Assembly: GCF_014596565.1 (NCBI RefSeq)
Contig: NZ_NOIN01000011.1
Coordinates: 62,001 to 126,000 of the forward strand
DNA: 64,000 bases
Direction: 5' to 3'
Source: Pseudomonas sp. PSB18
GTDB taxonomy: Bacteria; Pseudomonadota; Gammaproteobacteria; Pseudomonadales; Pseudomonadaceae
Shown here in pieces: positions 42,636 to 52,100 of this stretch (positions within the stretch are counted from its first letter, which is position 1; each line of letters opens with the position of its first letter). The notes beneath the pieces are model-generated. The model ran no database searches. It was not told where the DNA came from and saw nothing but the letters and a program-made list of their open reading frames with translations. The translations under genes and the position numbers were made by a program.

Positions 42636-43748
42636 ATGAATCTGCACTTCGAAGAACTCACGGGCACCACTGGAGCCCGCATCGGTATCGCCACCCTGGA
42701 CGCCGAAAAATCCTTGAATGCCCTGTCCTTGCCGATGATCAACGCCTTGCGCGATCGTCTCGATGCCTGGGCCCGGGAACCGCAAATCGTTTGTGTATTA
42801 CTGCGTGGCAACGGCGCCAAGGCCTTCTGCGCGGGCGGCGAAGTACGCAGCCTGGTGGAAGCCTGCCGGGCCCATCCCGGTGAAGTGCCGCCATTGGCGG
42901 CGCAATTCTTCGCGGCGGAATATCGCCTGGACTTCAACTTGCACACTTACCCCAAGCCTTTGGTGTGCTGGGGCCATGGTTATGTGCTCGGCGGCGGCAT
43001 GGGCCTGTTGCAGGGCGCAAGCACCCGGATCGTCACACCGAGCAGTCGCCTGGCGATGCCGGAGATCAGCATCGGCCTGTACCCGGACGTCGGCGCCAGT
43101 TGGTTCCTGTCGCGCCTGCCGGGCAAGCTCGGACTGTTTCTCGGCCTGACCGGCGCCCACATGAACGCCCGGGATGCCATCGACCTGGACCTGGCCGACC
43201 GTTTTTTGCTGGATGAACAACAGGACGACCTGATCGAAGGCCTGCTGCAGCTCAACTGGCAGGAACAGACCGACATGCAACTCAACAGCCTGCTCAAGGC
43301 CTTGCAGCGCGAAGCCCTCGACCGATTACCCGAAGCCCAATGGTTGCCACGTCGACCGCAAATCGACGAATGGCTGGATGTCAGCGACGTGCGCTGCGCC
43401 TGGAAGGCCCTCAGCTTGCTGGTGGACCATCCGGACCCGCTGATCGCCCGGGCCGCCAGGACCATGACCGAAGGTTCACCGCTGACCGCCCATCTGGTCT
43501 GGGAACAGATCGCCCGAGCCAGCCATTTGTCCTTGGCCGGCGTGTTCCGCATGGAATACACACTCAGTCTCAACTGCTGCCGGCATCCTGAGTTCAGCGA
43601 AGGGGTGCGAGCCCGGTTGATCGACAAGGACCAGAAACCCCGCTGGCACTGGCCGGACATCAACCATGTGCCGGAAGCGGCGGTGGAGGCGCACTTCCAC
43701 AAGGCCTGGGAAGGTCGGCATCCGCTGGCGGATCTGGCCAACGAGTAG
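42636..43748 (+). CDS. Enoyl-CoA hydratase/isomerase family protein (HIBYL-CoA hydrolase-like)
   Basis: 370 residues, longer than simple enoyl-CoA hydratases (about 260) and equal to 3-hydroxyisobutyryl-CoA hydrolases. The crotonase fold has RGNGAKAFCAGGEVRSL (oxyanion hole) and GGGMGLLQGASTRIV, then PEISIGLYPDVGASWFLSRL with the Glu/Asp of the hydrolase group. It may act in valine breakdown, but no bkd or mmsAB genes are near, so the specific CoA substrate is uncertain. It stands alone between ung (divergent) and a REPIN. Confidence 0.88.
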   Translation: MNLHFEELTGTTGARIGIATLDAEKSLNALSLPMINALRDRLDAWAREPQIVCVLLRGNGAKAFCAGGEVRSLVEACRAHPGEVPPLAAQFFAAEYRLDFNLHTYPKPLVCWGHGYVLGGGMGLLQGASTRIVTPSSRLAMPEISIGLYPDVGASWFLSRLPGKLGLFLGLTGAHMNARDAIDLDLADRFLLDEQQDDLIEGLLQLNWQEQTDMQLNSLLKALQREALDRLPEAQWLPRRPQIDEWLDVSDVRCAWKALSLLVDHPDPLIARAARTMTEGSPLTAHLVWEQIARASHLSLAGVFRMEYTLSLNCCRHPEFSEGVRARLIDKDQKPRWHWPDINHVPEAAVEAHFHKAWEGRHPLADLANE

Positions 43749-43765
43749 AAGTCCTGAATGAAAAG

Positions 43766-43860
43766 CCCTGTGGGAGCGAGCCTGCTCGCGATAGCGGCGT
43801 GCCAGCCAACTTTGATGCTACTGACCCGACGCTATCGCGAGCAGGCTCGCTCCCACAGGG
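43766..43860. repeat. REPIN with 30-base arms
   Basis: Arms at 43766-43795 and 43831-43860 are perfect reverse complements, including GCTATC/GATAGC beyond the usual core, with a 35-base loop. Located between convergent genes. Confidence 0.92.
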
Positions 43861-43877
43861 TTTGTTGCAGACGAAAA

Positions 43878-43902
43878 AAAGCGGCGCTCGATGCGCCGCT
43901 TT
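43878..43902. terminator. Intrinsic terminator
   Basis: GCGGCGC-TCGAT-GCGCCGC stem with A-run before and TTTC after; on the minus strand seven T follow, so it chiefly ends the Tyr-rich lipoprotein gene. Confidence 0.85.
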
Positions 43903-43916
43903 CAATTATCTGGAGA

Positions 43917-44300
43917 TCAGCGGCGACCGCCCCGTCCATCGTGATCGCCCCGTCCTCGATGATCACGCCCGCCATGCCGATTATCATCCCAACCCCCCCG
44001 ATCACGGCCGTCCCAGCCGCCCCGACTCGGATAAGACCGATAGGCCGCCCGCGGTGGTGAATAGTAGCGAGGGCCGGGTTGGTAGTAGCGCGGTGCCGGA
44101 TAATAGCGTGGCGCCGGTTGGTAATACCTCGGTGCCGAATAGTAGCGCGGCGCCGAGTAGTAACTCCCACCGCCGTAATAGACCGGCGCCGGTGAGGTGT
44201 AGACCTCGGAACGGTAATAGCTCGAGTCTCCGTCGTAGTAGGGCACGCATGCCGAAAGAGTCAAACCGAGAAACGCAATGAGCAGCAATCGTCGATACAT
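43917..44300 (-). CDS. Tyr/Pro/Arg-rich repetitive lipoprotein
   Basis: 127 residues. The signal peptide (LLLIAFLGLTLSAC) ends in a lipobox with Cys18. The mature part has about six tandem units of the type PRYYxAPRYYQP between residues 45 and 90, then an Arg/Gly/Asp-rich tail (RDRGGWDDNRHGGRDHRGRG). It is probably an outer-membrane or periplasmic lipoprotein with an unstructured, aromatic repeat region. No functional family is recognised. A terminator and REPIN follow it; a 310-base region without genes precedes it. Confidence 0.8.
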   Translation of the reverse strand: MYRRLLLIAFLGLTLSACVPYYDGDSSYYRSEVYTSPAPVYYGGGSYYSAPRYYSAPRYYQPAPRYYPAPRYYQPGPRYYSPPRAAYRSYPSRGGWDGRDRGGWDDNRHGGRDHRGRGDHDGRGGRR

Positions 44301-44610
44301 GGCGGCCTCCTGGACCGCGGATGGGCCACATCAGCGACGCTGATGGGCGGCAGTCAACATTGTGTGACTGACGCATATTCAGACAGCAAAATCGGAATCT
44401 GGTGCGATGTGGCAACAACTGGAAACATGTCGCTCGTCGCCCTCTTCCGGTGCGCGACGGCACCACAAGCACGCACAAATCCGCCCTCAAGCCTCCCTCC
44501 TCACCACCCGCTCTCTCTAGCCCGGGCCTTTGCCCGAATTGGCACGGCTCTCGCTTTAACAATTCCGTGCAGGAGTCATCACAGGTTCGCGGCACTACAA
44601 TTTGCAATGG
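44301..44610. other. Divergent region before the guanidine operon
   Basis: 310 bases without a supported gene, holding the promoters of the Tyr-rich lipoprotein gene and of the riboswitch-led operon. No clear -35/-10 pair could be fixed. Confidence 0.4.
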
Positions 44611-44707
44611 CTGACTAGGGTTCCGGCTCGCTTCTGGCGAGTGGCTGGTCCGAGAGTTGGCGACCTCCAGTTGAGGTTACACGGCGGGACAAAAGCCCGG
44701 GAGACAA
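44611..44707 (+). promoter_or_regulatory. Guanidine-I riboswitch (ykkC class)
   Basis: The three conserved blocks of the ykkC RNA are present in order: CTAGGGTTCCGGC (44615-44627), CTGGTCCGAGAG (44645-44656), and ACACGGCGGGACAAAAG followed by CCCGGGAGA (44679-44704). This RNA binds guanidinium and turns on downstream genes. The first gene starts 60 bases later, and the operon content (ABC transporter, UAAP proteins, carboxylase, allophanate hydrolase) is the classic guanidine-I regulon. Confidence 0.93.
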
Positions 44708-44765
44708 GCCACCGTTCGCGGTGCCGCGTTGCTCCTGTCCGCCCTTGATCAACTGGAGAACCACC

Positions 44766-45833
44766 ATGCTCAAGCTTCGTCTGTCCGCCCTGCTCCTCGC
44801 CGCCCTTTCGGCCCTCGCGAGCTTCTCGTCCATCGCCGCCCAGAAAGACCATTTCAGCGTCTGCTGGACCATTTACGCCGGCTGGATGCCCTGGGAATAC
44901 GCCGGTAGCCAAGGCATCGTCGATAAATGGGCAAAAAAATACGGCATCAAGATCGATGTCGTGCAGCTCAACGATTACGTCGAATCCATCAACCAGTACA
45001 CCGCCGGTCAGTTCGACGGCTGCACCATGACCAATATGGACGCCCTGACCATTCCCGCAGCCGGTGGCGTGGACAGCACGGCGCTGATCGTCAGTGATTT
45101 CTCCAACGGCAACGACGGCATCGTCCTCAAGGGCGAAGGCAAGAAAGTCGCCGACCTCAAGGGCATGAACGTCAATCTGGTGGAACTGTCGGTGTCCCAT
45201 TATCTACTGGCACGCGCCCTGGATTCCGTTGGCCTCGCCGAGAAAGACCTGAAAGTCGTCAACACCTCCGACGCCGATATTTCCGCCGCCTTCAACACCG
45301 ACCAGGTCAAGGCCGTCACCACCTGGAACCCGATGCTCTCGGACATCAAATCCCAGCCAGGCGTGAGCGAAGTGTTCAATTCCAGTCAGGTCCCCGGCGA
45401 AATCATGGACATGATGGTGGTCAACACCCAGACCCTCCAGGACAACCCAGCCCTGGGTAAAGCGTTGACCGGCGCCTGGTTTGAAGTGGTCGCCCTGATG
45501 AACGAGAAAAACGCCGGCAGCAAGGCAGCGCTGGAGCACATGGCCAAAGCCTCGGGCACTGACCTGACCGGCTTCCAGGCGCAACTGGACACCACCAAGC
45601 TGTTCGCCACGCCCAAGGAAGCCCTGAGCTTCGCCACCAGCGAGCAACTGCCCGCCACCATGGGCAAAGTGGCCGAGTTCTCGTTCCAGCACGGCTTGTT
45701 GGGCGAAGGCGCCAAGAGCACCGACGCGGTTGGCATGACGTTCGCCAATGGCGTGACCCGCGGCGACAAGGCCAACCTCAAGCTGCGCTTCGACCCGACC
45801 TACGTACGGCTGGCCGCCGACGCCAAGCTGTAA
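44766..45833 (+). CDS. ABC transporter substrate-binding protein (NMT1/TauA type), guanidine operon
   Basis: 355 residues from ATG 44766, with CTGGAG 7 bases ahead. Signal peptide (LLLAALSALASFSSIAA), then a type II periplasmic binding fold (VCWTIYAGWMPWEYAGSQGI; TAGQFDGCTMTNMDALTIPA) as in nitrate/taurine/thiamine-precursor receptors. In this operon it probably binds guanidine or a guanidine/urea-like compound. It is the first gene after the guanidine-I riboswitch and 15 bases before the permease gene. Confidence 0.88.
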   Translation: MLKLRLSALLLAALSALASFSSIAAQKDHFSVCWTIYAGWMPWEYAGSQGIVDKWAKKYGIKIDVVQLNDYVESINQYTAGQFDGCTMTNMDALTIPAAGGVDSTALIVSDFSNGNDGIVLKGEGKKVADLKGMNVNLVELSVSHYLLARALDSVGLAEKDLKVVNTSDADISAAFNTDQVKAVTTWNPMLSDIKSQPGVSEVFNSSQVPGEIMDMMVVNTQTLQDNPALGKALTGAWFEVVALMNEKNAGSKAALEHMAKASGTDLTGFQAQLDTTKLFATPKEALSFATSEQLPATMGKVAEFSFQHGLLGEGAKSTDAVGMTFANGVTRGDKANLKLRFDPTYVRLAADAKL

Positions 45834-45848
45834 ACCGGAGGACCTGGC

Positions 45849-46664
45849 ATGCGCCTGATCAACCGCTACCCGGATCGTCCCAGCCGCTTGTTGCTGGTGA
45901 TCCTGCCATTCGCGCTGGTGTTGTTCGCCTACTTCATGGGCTCGGCCGAACGGTTGACGGACAACCCCAACGACAAGCTGCTGCCCAGTGCCGTGCAAAT
46001 GGCCGATGCGGTCGAACGCCTGGCCTTCACACCAGATGCCCGCAGTGGCGAATACCTGCTCTGGCAAGACACCGCGTCGAGCCTGCGCCGGTTGGCCATC
46101 GGTCTGGGCATCAGCGCCCTGGCCGGGTTATGCCTGGGCATGGCTGCCGGGACGCTGCCACTGTTTGGCGCACCGTTATCGCCGTTGCTCACCGTGCTGT
46201 CGATGGTGCCGCCGCTGGCCATCCTGCCGATCCTGTTCATCGTCTTCGGCCTGGGAGAACTGTCGAAAGTGATGCTGATCGTGATTGGTATTACACCGTG
46301 CCTGGCCCGCGACCTGGAACAACGCGCCCGGGAAATTCCATCCGAACTGCTGATCAAGGCCCAGACCCTCGGCGCGTCGACCTGGACGCTGATGCTGCGG
46401 GTGGTGCTGCCGCAACTGCTGCCGCGCCTGTTGATTTCCCTGCGGCTGATGCTGGGTTCGGCCTGGCTGTTTCTGATCGCCGCCGAAGCCATTGCCTCCA
46501 CGGATGGACTGGGCTATCGGATTTTCCTGGTGCGTCGTTACCTGGCGATGGACGTGATCCTGCCGTACGTGGTGTGGATCACCCTGCTCGCCTGGCTGAT
46601 GGACTGGGGCCTCAAGCGCCTGACCCGGCAAGCGTTCCCCTGGTACGAGGGGGCGAAGGCATGA
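45849..46664 (+). CDS. ABC transporter permease, guanidine operon
   Basis: 271 residues, about six membrane helices. The EAA loop motif is visible (IKAQTLGASTWTLMLRVVLPQ), which contacts the ATPase. Family: SsuC/TauC/NrtB-like permeases. The start follows the substrate-binding gene at 15 bases; its stop overlaps the ATPase start (ATGA-type overlap). Confidence 0.9.
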   Translation: MRLINRYPDRPSRLLLVILPFALVLFAYFMGSAERLTDNPNDKLLPSAVQMADAVERLAFTPDARSGEYLLWQDTASSLRRLAIGLGISALAGLCLGMAAGTLPLFGAPLSPLLTVLSMVPPLAILPILFIVFGLGELSKVMLIVIGITPCLARDLEQRAREIPSELLIKAQTLGASTWTLMLRVVLPQLLPRLLISLRLMLGSAWLFLIAAEAIASTDGLGYRIFLVRRYLAMDVILPYVVWITLLAWLMDWGLKRLTRQAFPWYEGAKA

Positions 46665-47449
46665 GCTTCATTACGGTGAACAATGTCTGGCAACAGTACG
46701 CCGATCAGGTGGTACTGGAGCGTTTGAACCTGAAGGTCGCCGAGGGTGAGTTCTGCACCCTGGTGGGCGCTTCGGGTTGCGGCAAGTCGACCTTCCTGCG
46801 TCTGCTGCTGGGCCAGGAACGCGCCAGCCGCGGACAGATTCTACTGGACGGCGAGCCCTTGGCCGGCGAACCGGATGCCAGCCGGGGCGTGGTGTTCCAG
46901 CGTTATTCGGTGTTCCCGCACCTGAGCGTGCTGGACAACGTGACCCTGGGCCTGGAGTTGCCGCGCTCGCCGCTGCTGGGCCGCCTGTTCGGCAGCGCCA
47001 AGCGCCAGGCCCGCGAAGACGCCGCGCAACTGCTGGACAAGGTCGGCCTGGGCCATGCGCTGGATAAATACCCGGCGCAACTGTCCGGGGGCATGCAACA
47101 GCGGCTGGCGATCGCCCAGGCACTGATCATGAAGCCGCGTGTCCTGTTGCTGGACGAGCCCTTCGGCGCCCTCGACCCGGGCATTCGCAAAGACATGCAC
47201 AGCCTGTTGCTGGAGCTGTGGCGAGAAACCCGGCTGACGGTGTTCATGGTCACCCACGACCTGAGTGAAGGTTTCAGCCTCGGCACGCGCCTGCTGGTGT
47301 TCGACAAGGTCCGTGTCGACCCGCACGCCCCCGGCGCCTATGGCGCACGTATTACCTACGACATTCCATTGAACAGCGACCGCCGCACCGCCCGTGCCGC
47401 CGTCGACGCCCTGCCCGCCGAACTGGCCGGTACGTTGCGTATCGCTTGA
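46661..47449 (+). CDS. ABC transporter ATP-binding protein, guanidine operon
   Basis: 262 residues. Walker A GASGCGKST, ABC signature LSGGMQQR, Walker B VLLLDEPFGALD and switch His in VTHDLSEG. SsuB/TauB-like. ATG 46661 overlaps the permease stop by 4 bases. Together with the two preceding genes it forms a complete importer. Confidence 0.92.
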   Translation: MSFITVNNVWQQYADQVVLERLNLKVAEGEFCTLVGASGCGKSTFLRLLLGQERASRGQILLDGEPLAGEPDASRGVVFQRYSVFPHLSVLDNVTLGLELPRSPLLGRLFGSAKRQAREDAAQLLDKVGLGHALDKYPAQLSGGMQQRLAIAQALIMKPRVLLLDEPFGALDPGIRKDMHSLLLELWRETRLTVFMVTHDLSEGFSLGTRLLVFDKVRVDPHAPGAYGARITYDIPLNSDRRTARAAVDALPAELAGTLRIA

Positions 47450-47463
47450 AAGGAGTTTTTGCC

Positions 47464-48189
47464 ATGACCGATTCGACCCAATTGTTTACACCTTTCACCG
47501 AAGAACTGCTGCCCGGCGGCGGCCACCGTTCCTTCGTGCTCAAGCGCGGCCAACTGCTGCGCCTGACCGATCTGCGCGGCGGGGCCAACGTGAGCCTGAC
47601 ATTGCTCAATGCCAACGAAAAAACCGAACGCCTGAACCTGCCCGACAGCCTCAAATGCCAACACACCGCCAAGCTCACCGCCGGCCATTGCCTCTACTCC
47701 GACATGGGCCGGGTGCTGGCGGCCATCACCGCCGACACCTGCGGCTGGAGCGATAGCCTGGGCGGCGTGCTCTGCGCCGAGGAAGTCGCTGAAAAATACG
47801 GTCAGGGCCGCTATCAGGAGCTGCGCAACGGGTTCTTTCGCAACGGCACCGACAACCTGCTGGTGGAGCTGGGCAAATGGGGGTTGGGCCTGTCCGACCT
47901 GCTGATGACCCTCAACCTGTTCAGCCGGGTCAACGTCGATGAGGCCGGCCACTTTCACTTCGTCGAAGGCCATTCCAAGGCCGGTGATTACATCGAGCTG
48001 TACGCCCCGATGGACACCCTGGTGGTACTGACCGCGTTGCAACACCCGATGGACCCGAACCCGCAATACGCGCCACAACCGCTCAAGCTCAGCTGGATGA
48101 ACGCCGACGCCAGCGTCGCCGAGCACTGCCGTCATTCGCGCCCGGAAAACCAGCGCGGCTTCATCAACACCGACCGCCTGTTCGCCTGA
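47464..48189 (+). CDS. Urea-amidolyase-associated protein 1 (UAAP1; CgdB/CgdA-type carboxyguanidine deiminase subunit)
   Basis: 241 residues, DUF1989 family. The pattern RSFVLKRGQLLRLTDLRGGANVSLTLL is the start of the fold, and CQHTAKLTAGHCLYSDMGRVL and DTCGWSDSLGG carry conserved His/Cys residues. In guanidine degradation two such proteins form a deiminase that converts carboxyguanidine to allophanate; that assignment is from the literature on guanidine operons. AAAGGAG stands 9 bases before ATG 47464. The paralogue UAAP2 follows at 11 bases. Confidence 0.88.
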   Translation: MTDSTQLFTPFTEELLPGGGHRSFVLKRGQLLRLTDLRGGANVSLTLLNANEKTERLNLPDSLKCQHTAKLTAGHCLYSDMGRVLAAITADTCGWSDSLGGVLCAEEVAEKYGQGRYQELRNGFFRNGTDNLLVELGKWGLGLSDLLMTLNLFSRVNVDEAGHFHFVEGHSKAGDYIELYAPMDTLVVLTALQHPMDPNPQYAPQPLKLSWMNADASVAEHCRHSRPENQRGFINTDRLFA

Positions 48190-48200
48190 GGATCGCCGCC

Positions 48201-48842
48201 ATGTCATTCGCCATCGCCACCGTACAAAAGCAGCCTGACGCCGCCATCTATCGCGCCACCATCCCCGCCGGGGAACCCTGGCTGGTGGAGGTCAAGAAGG
48301 GCCAGACCCTGCGCATCCTCGACCTGGAAGGCAACCAGGCGATCGATACGCTGTTCTACAGCCTGGCCAACCCCAAGGAACGCTATGACGTGCAGCGCAC
48401 CCTGCGCCGGCAGAACTGCGTTTACCTGAGCACCGGCAGCGTGCTGTATTCCAACCTCGGCCACCCGATGCTGACCATCGTCGAAGACACGTGCGGGCGC
48501 CACGACACCCTCGGCGGCGCCTGCGCCCAGGAAAGCAACACCGTGCGCTATGCACTGGAAAAACGCTACATGCACAGCTGCCGCGACAATTATCTGCGGG
48601 CCTGCGCCCACGACGGTCGGCTGGGCAAGGGCGACATCGGGCCGAACATCAACTTCTTCATGAACGTGCCGGTCACCGCCGATGGCGGCCTGACCTTCGA
48701 AGACGGGATCTCGGCGCCGGGCAAATATGTCGACCTGCGGGCCGAGATGGACGTGATCGTCCTGATCTCCAACTGCCCGCAACTGAACAACCCGTGCAAC
48801 GCCTACAACCCCACGCCAGCGGAGCTTTTGATATGGAACTGA
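48201..48842 (+). CDS. Urea-amidolyase-associated protein 2 (UAAP2; second carboxyguanidine deiminase subunit)
   Basis: 213 residues, DUF1989 family and paralogue of the gene before it: VKKGQTLRILDLEGNQAIDTLFY and LGHPMLTIVEDTCGRHDTLGG match its blocks. INFFMNVPV and GKYVDLRAEMDVIVLISNCPQ end the fold. It forms the heteromeric deiminase with UAAP1. After its stop there is a 300-base gap holding a short frame, a REPIN and a second riboswitch. Confidence 0.9.
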   Translation: MSFAIATVQKQPDAAIYRATIPAGEPWLVEVKKGQTLRILDLEGNQAIDTLFYSLANPKERYDVQRTLRRQNCVYLSTGSVLYSNLGHPMLTIVEDTCGRHDTLGGACAQESNTVRYALEKRYMHSCRDNYLRACAHDGRLGKGDIGPNINFFMNVPVTADGGLTFEDGISAPGKYVDLRAEMDVIVLISNCPQLNNPCNAYNPTPAELLIWN

Positions 48843-48910
48843 AACTCACCCGCCTTCGCCGCTGGCTGTTCGCGTTGTGCCAGAGCCGGTCGGGGCAGTG
48901 CATCAAGTAA
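48833..48910 (+). CDS. Possible 25-residue coupled small ORF
   Basis: ATG 48833 lies inside the stop region of UAAP2 (10-base overlap) with GGAG 7 bases ahead. The frame encodes a short basic, amphipathic peptide (MELKLTRLRRWLFALCQ then a polar tail). No homology is recognised; it could be a coupled microprotein or a chance frame. Confidence 0.3.
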   Translation: MELKLTRLRRWLFALCQSRSGQCIK

Positions 48911-48936
48911 ACACAGATTCATGCACACCTCCTCCC

Positions 48937-49027
48937 CCCTGTGGGAGCGAGCCTGCTCGCGATAGCGGTCTGTCAGTCACATTGATGTTGGATGTACCAC
49001 CGCTTTCGCGAGCAGGCTCGCTCCCAC
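48937..49027. repeat. REPIN in the guanidine operon
   Basis: Arms at 48937-48966 and 49002-49027 facing each other, between UAAP2 and the carboxylase gene, just upstream of the second guanidine riboswitch. Confidence 0.88.
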
Positions 49028-49054
49028 AAGGGCCGCAGTGATGTTTGGAGGTTT

Positions 49055-49104
49055 GCCACCTGGGACGACCCCGGCGGCCATCGAAAACTGCGGGACGACC
49101 CGCA
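49055..49104 (+). promoter_or_regulatory. Guanidine-II riboswitch (mini-ykkC class)
   Basis: Two consecutive hairpins each display an ACGA loop closed by GGG/CCC: GGG-ACGA-CCC at 49062-49071, within a longer imperfect stem 49055-49078, and TGCGGG-ACGA-CCCGCA at 49089-49104. They are 10 bases apart. Paired ACGR hairpins are the definition of mini-ykkC RNA, which dimerises its loops around guanidinium and frees the ribosome site. A GAGGGG site for the carboxylase gene lies 27 bases further on. Confidence 0.85.
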
Positions 49105-49143
49105 TCCCAGTTCAGGCAGCACGCATGCCTGAGGGGTAATGCC

Positions 49144-52100
49144 ATGTTCGAAAAAATCCTGATCGCCAACCGTGGCGCCATCGCCTGCCGTATCCTGCGG
49201 ACCTTGCGTGAGCTGAAGGTCAAGGGCGTGGCGGTGTATTCCCAGGCCGACGCCGCCAGCTTGCATATCCTCCAGGCCGATGAAGCCCACTGCCTGGGCG
49301 AAGGCGCGGCGGCCGGTACTTACCTGGCGGTGGATAAGCTCCTGGCGGTTGCTAGAAGCAGCGGCGCGACCGCGATCCACCCCGGCTACGGCTTTCTCTC
49401 GGAAAACGCCGCCTTCGCTGAAGCTTGCGAGGCTGCCGGGATTGCCTTCATCGGTCCGACGCCAGAGCAACTGCGTGTGTTCGGTCTCAAGCACACCGCC
49501 CGCGACTTGGCGCGCCGGCATGGTGTGCCACTGCTCGAAGGCACCGAACTGCTCGACAGCCTCGACGCCGCGCTCTTGGCGGGTACAAAGCTCGGCTATC
49601 CGGTGATGCTCAAAAGTACCGCGGGCGGCGGCGGCATCGGCATGCGTGTGTGTCGCAGCGCCGCCGACCTGAGCGAATCCTTCGAAGCGGTCAAGCGCCT
49701 GGGCCAGAACAACTTCAGCGACGCCGGGGTGTTCATTGAAAAGTACATCGAACGCGCGCGGCATCTTGAAGTGCAGGTATTCGGCGATGGTCGGGGCCAG
49801 GTGATCGCCCTGGGCGTGCGCGACTGCTCGGTGCAACGGCGCAACCAGAAAGTCCTCGAGGAAACCCCGGCGCCGAACCTGCCCGAGGGCATGGCCGACG
49901 AACTCTGCGCAGCGGCGATCCAACTGGCCCAGGCCGTGAACTACCGCAGCGCCGGCACCGTGGAGTTCGTGTTCGACAGCGACGCAGGGCGCTTCTATTT
50001 CCTGGAAGTGAACACCCGCCTGCAAGTGGAGCACGGCGTCACCGAGCAGGTGTGGGGCGTGGACCTGGTGCGCTGGATGGTGCAACTGGCGGCCGGTGAC
50101 TTACCGCCACTGAGCGAGCTGGGCCGAGGTTTGAAAGCCGAGGGGCACGCGATCCAGGCGCGCCTGTATGCCGAGGACCCCGGTCGGGATTTCCAGCCAA
50201 GCCCGGGGCTGCTGACCGCCGTGGAATTTCCCCAGGCCGACGGCAAAGCACTGCGCATCGACACCTGGGTCGAGGCCGGTTGCCAGATCCCGCCCTACTT
50301 CGACCCGATGATCGCCAAGGTCATTCGTTGGGCGCCCACCCGCGAGCAGGCACGCCTGGGCTTGCATCAAGCACTGGACGAAAGCCTGCTGTACGGCGTC
50401 GAGACCAACCGCCAATACCTGCAACAGATTCTCCTCGACACACCGTTTGCCAGCGGCCAGCCCTGGACCCGCTGCCTGGAAGCGCTGGTCTATCGCGCCA
50501 ACACCGTCGAAGTGCTCAGCCCCGGCACCCAGACCAGCGTCCAGGACTATCCCGGCCGCCTCGGCTATTGGGCCGTGGGTGTGCCGCCGTCGGGGCCGAT
50601 GGACAGCCGTTCCCTGCGCCTGGGCAATCGCCTCTTGGGCAACGAAGAAGGTGCGGCGGCATTGGAAATCACCATGAACGGGCCGCTGCTGCGTTTCAAC
50701 TGCGCTGCCCGGGTGGCGGTGACCGGTGCGGTGATTGCCCTCACGCTCGACGGCGAAGCGGTGCCGATGAATACACCGTTGTCGATTGCTGCCGGCGCCA
50801 CCCTCGCGATCGGCAACATCTTTGGCGCCGGGGCGCGCAGTTACCTGTGCCTGCAAGGCGGCGTGCAAGTGCCGGATTACCTGGGCAGTAAAAGCACCTT
50901 CACCCTCGGCCAGTTTGGCGGCCACGGCGGACGAGCGTTGTGTACCGGCGACGTGTTGCACCTGGCATCGCTGGAATCGCTGGACGAGCACGCGACACTG
51001 CCGCCAACGCGCGCGCCGATCCTGGAACTGCCAAGCGTGCGGCAGATCCGCGTGATCTACGGTCCCCACGGCGCACCCGAATATTTCACCGAACGCTACA
51101 TCCAGACGTTCTTCGACACGGCCTGGGAAGTGCACTTCAACTCCAGCCGCACCGGCGTGCGCCTGATCGGGCCAAAACCCGAATGGGTCCGTGCCGACGG
51201 TGGCGAGGCCGGGCTGCACCCTTCCAATATCCATGACAACCCCTACGCCATCGGCGCCGTGGACTTCACCGGCGACATGCCCGTCATCCTTGGCCCCGAC
51301 GGCCCGAGCCTGGGCGGTTTCGTCTGCCCGGTGACAGTGATCGAAGCGGACCTCTGGCAGTTGGGGCAACTCAAGGCGGGAGACAAGGTGCGGTTTGTGC
51401 CGGTGGATATCTCCACCGCCCGCTCACTGGCCCTGAAATGGGATCAGTGTGGGAGCGAACCTGCTCGCGAAGGCGATCTTTCAGTCATTGCATCATTGAC
51501 TGTCAGGCCGCTATCGCGAGCAGGCTCGCTCCCACAGGGGATCGTGTCGCCTGTGGTATTGGATATCGGCCAAGGCGACACCCGGATGGTGGCGAGATTA
51601 GCCGGCGACACCCACCTGCTGCTGGAAATCGGCGCCCCCGAACTGGATCTGGTGCTGCGCTTTCGCGCCCATGCCTTGATGCAGGCGTTGGAACACAAGC
51701 AACTTGCCGGCGTGATCGACCTGACGCCAGGCATTCGCTCGCTGCAAGTGCATTACCAACCCGAGCAAATACCCCTGGCCGATCTGCTGCCCCTCATCGT
51801 CGGTGAATGGGACGCAGTGTGCGCCGCCCAGGACCTGCAAGTGCCGTCGCGCATCGTCCACCTGCCGCTGTCCTGGGATGATCCGGCCTGTCAGTTGGCC
51901 ATCGAGAAATACATGACCACGGTGCGCAAGGACGCGCCCTGGTGCCCGAGCAATCTGGAGTTCATCCGGCGCATCAACGACCTGCCCAACCTCGATGAAG
52001 TGCAGCGCACAGTGTTCGACGCCAGCTACCTGGTGATGGGCCTCGGGGACGTCTACCTCGGCGCACCGGTCGCCACGCCACTGGACCCACGACATCGACT

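Noticed and set aside
49045..49143. N-terminal extension of the carboxylase
   Set aside because: It overlaps the two ACGA hairpins; ATG 49144 has a ribosome site and matches biotin-carboxylase N-termini (MFEKILIANRG).
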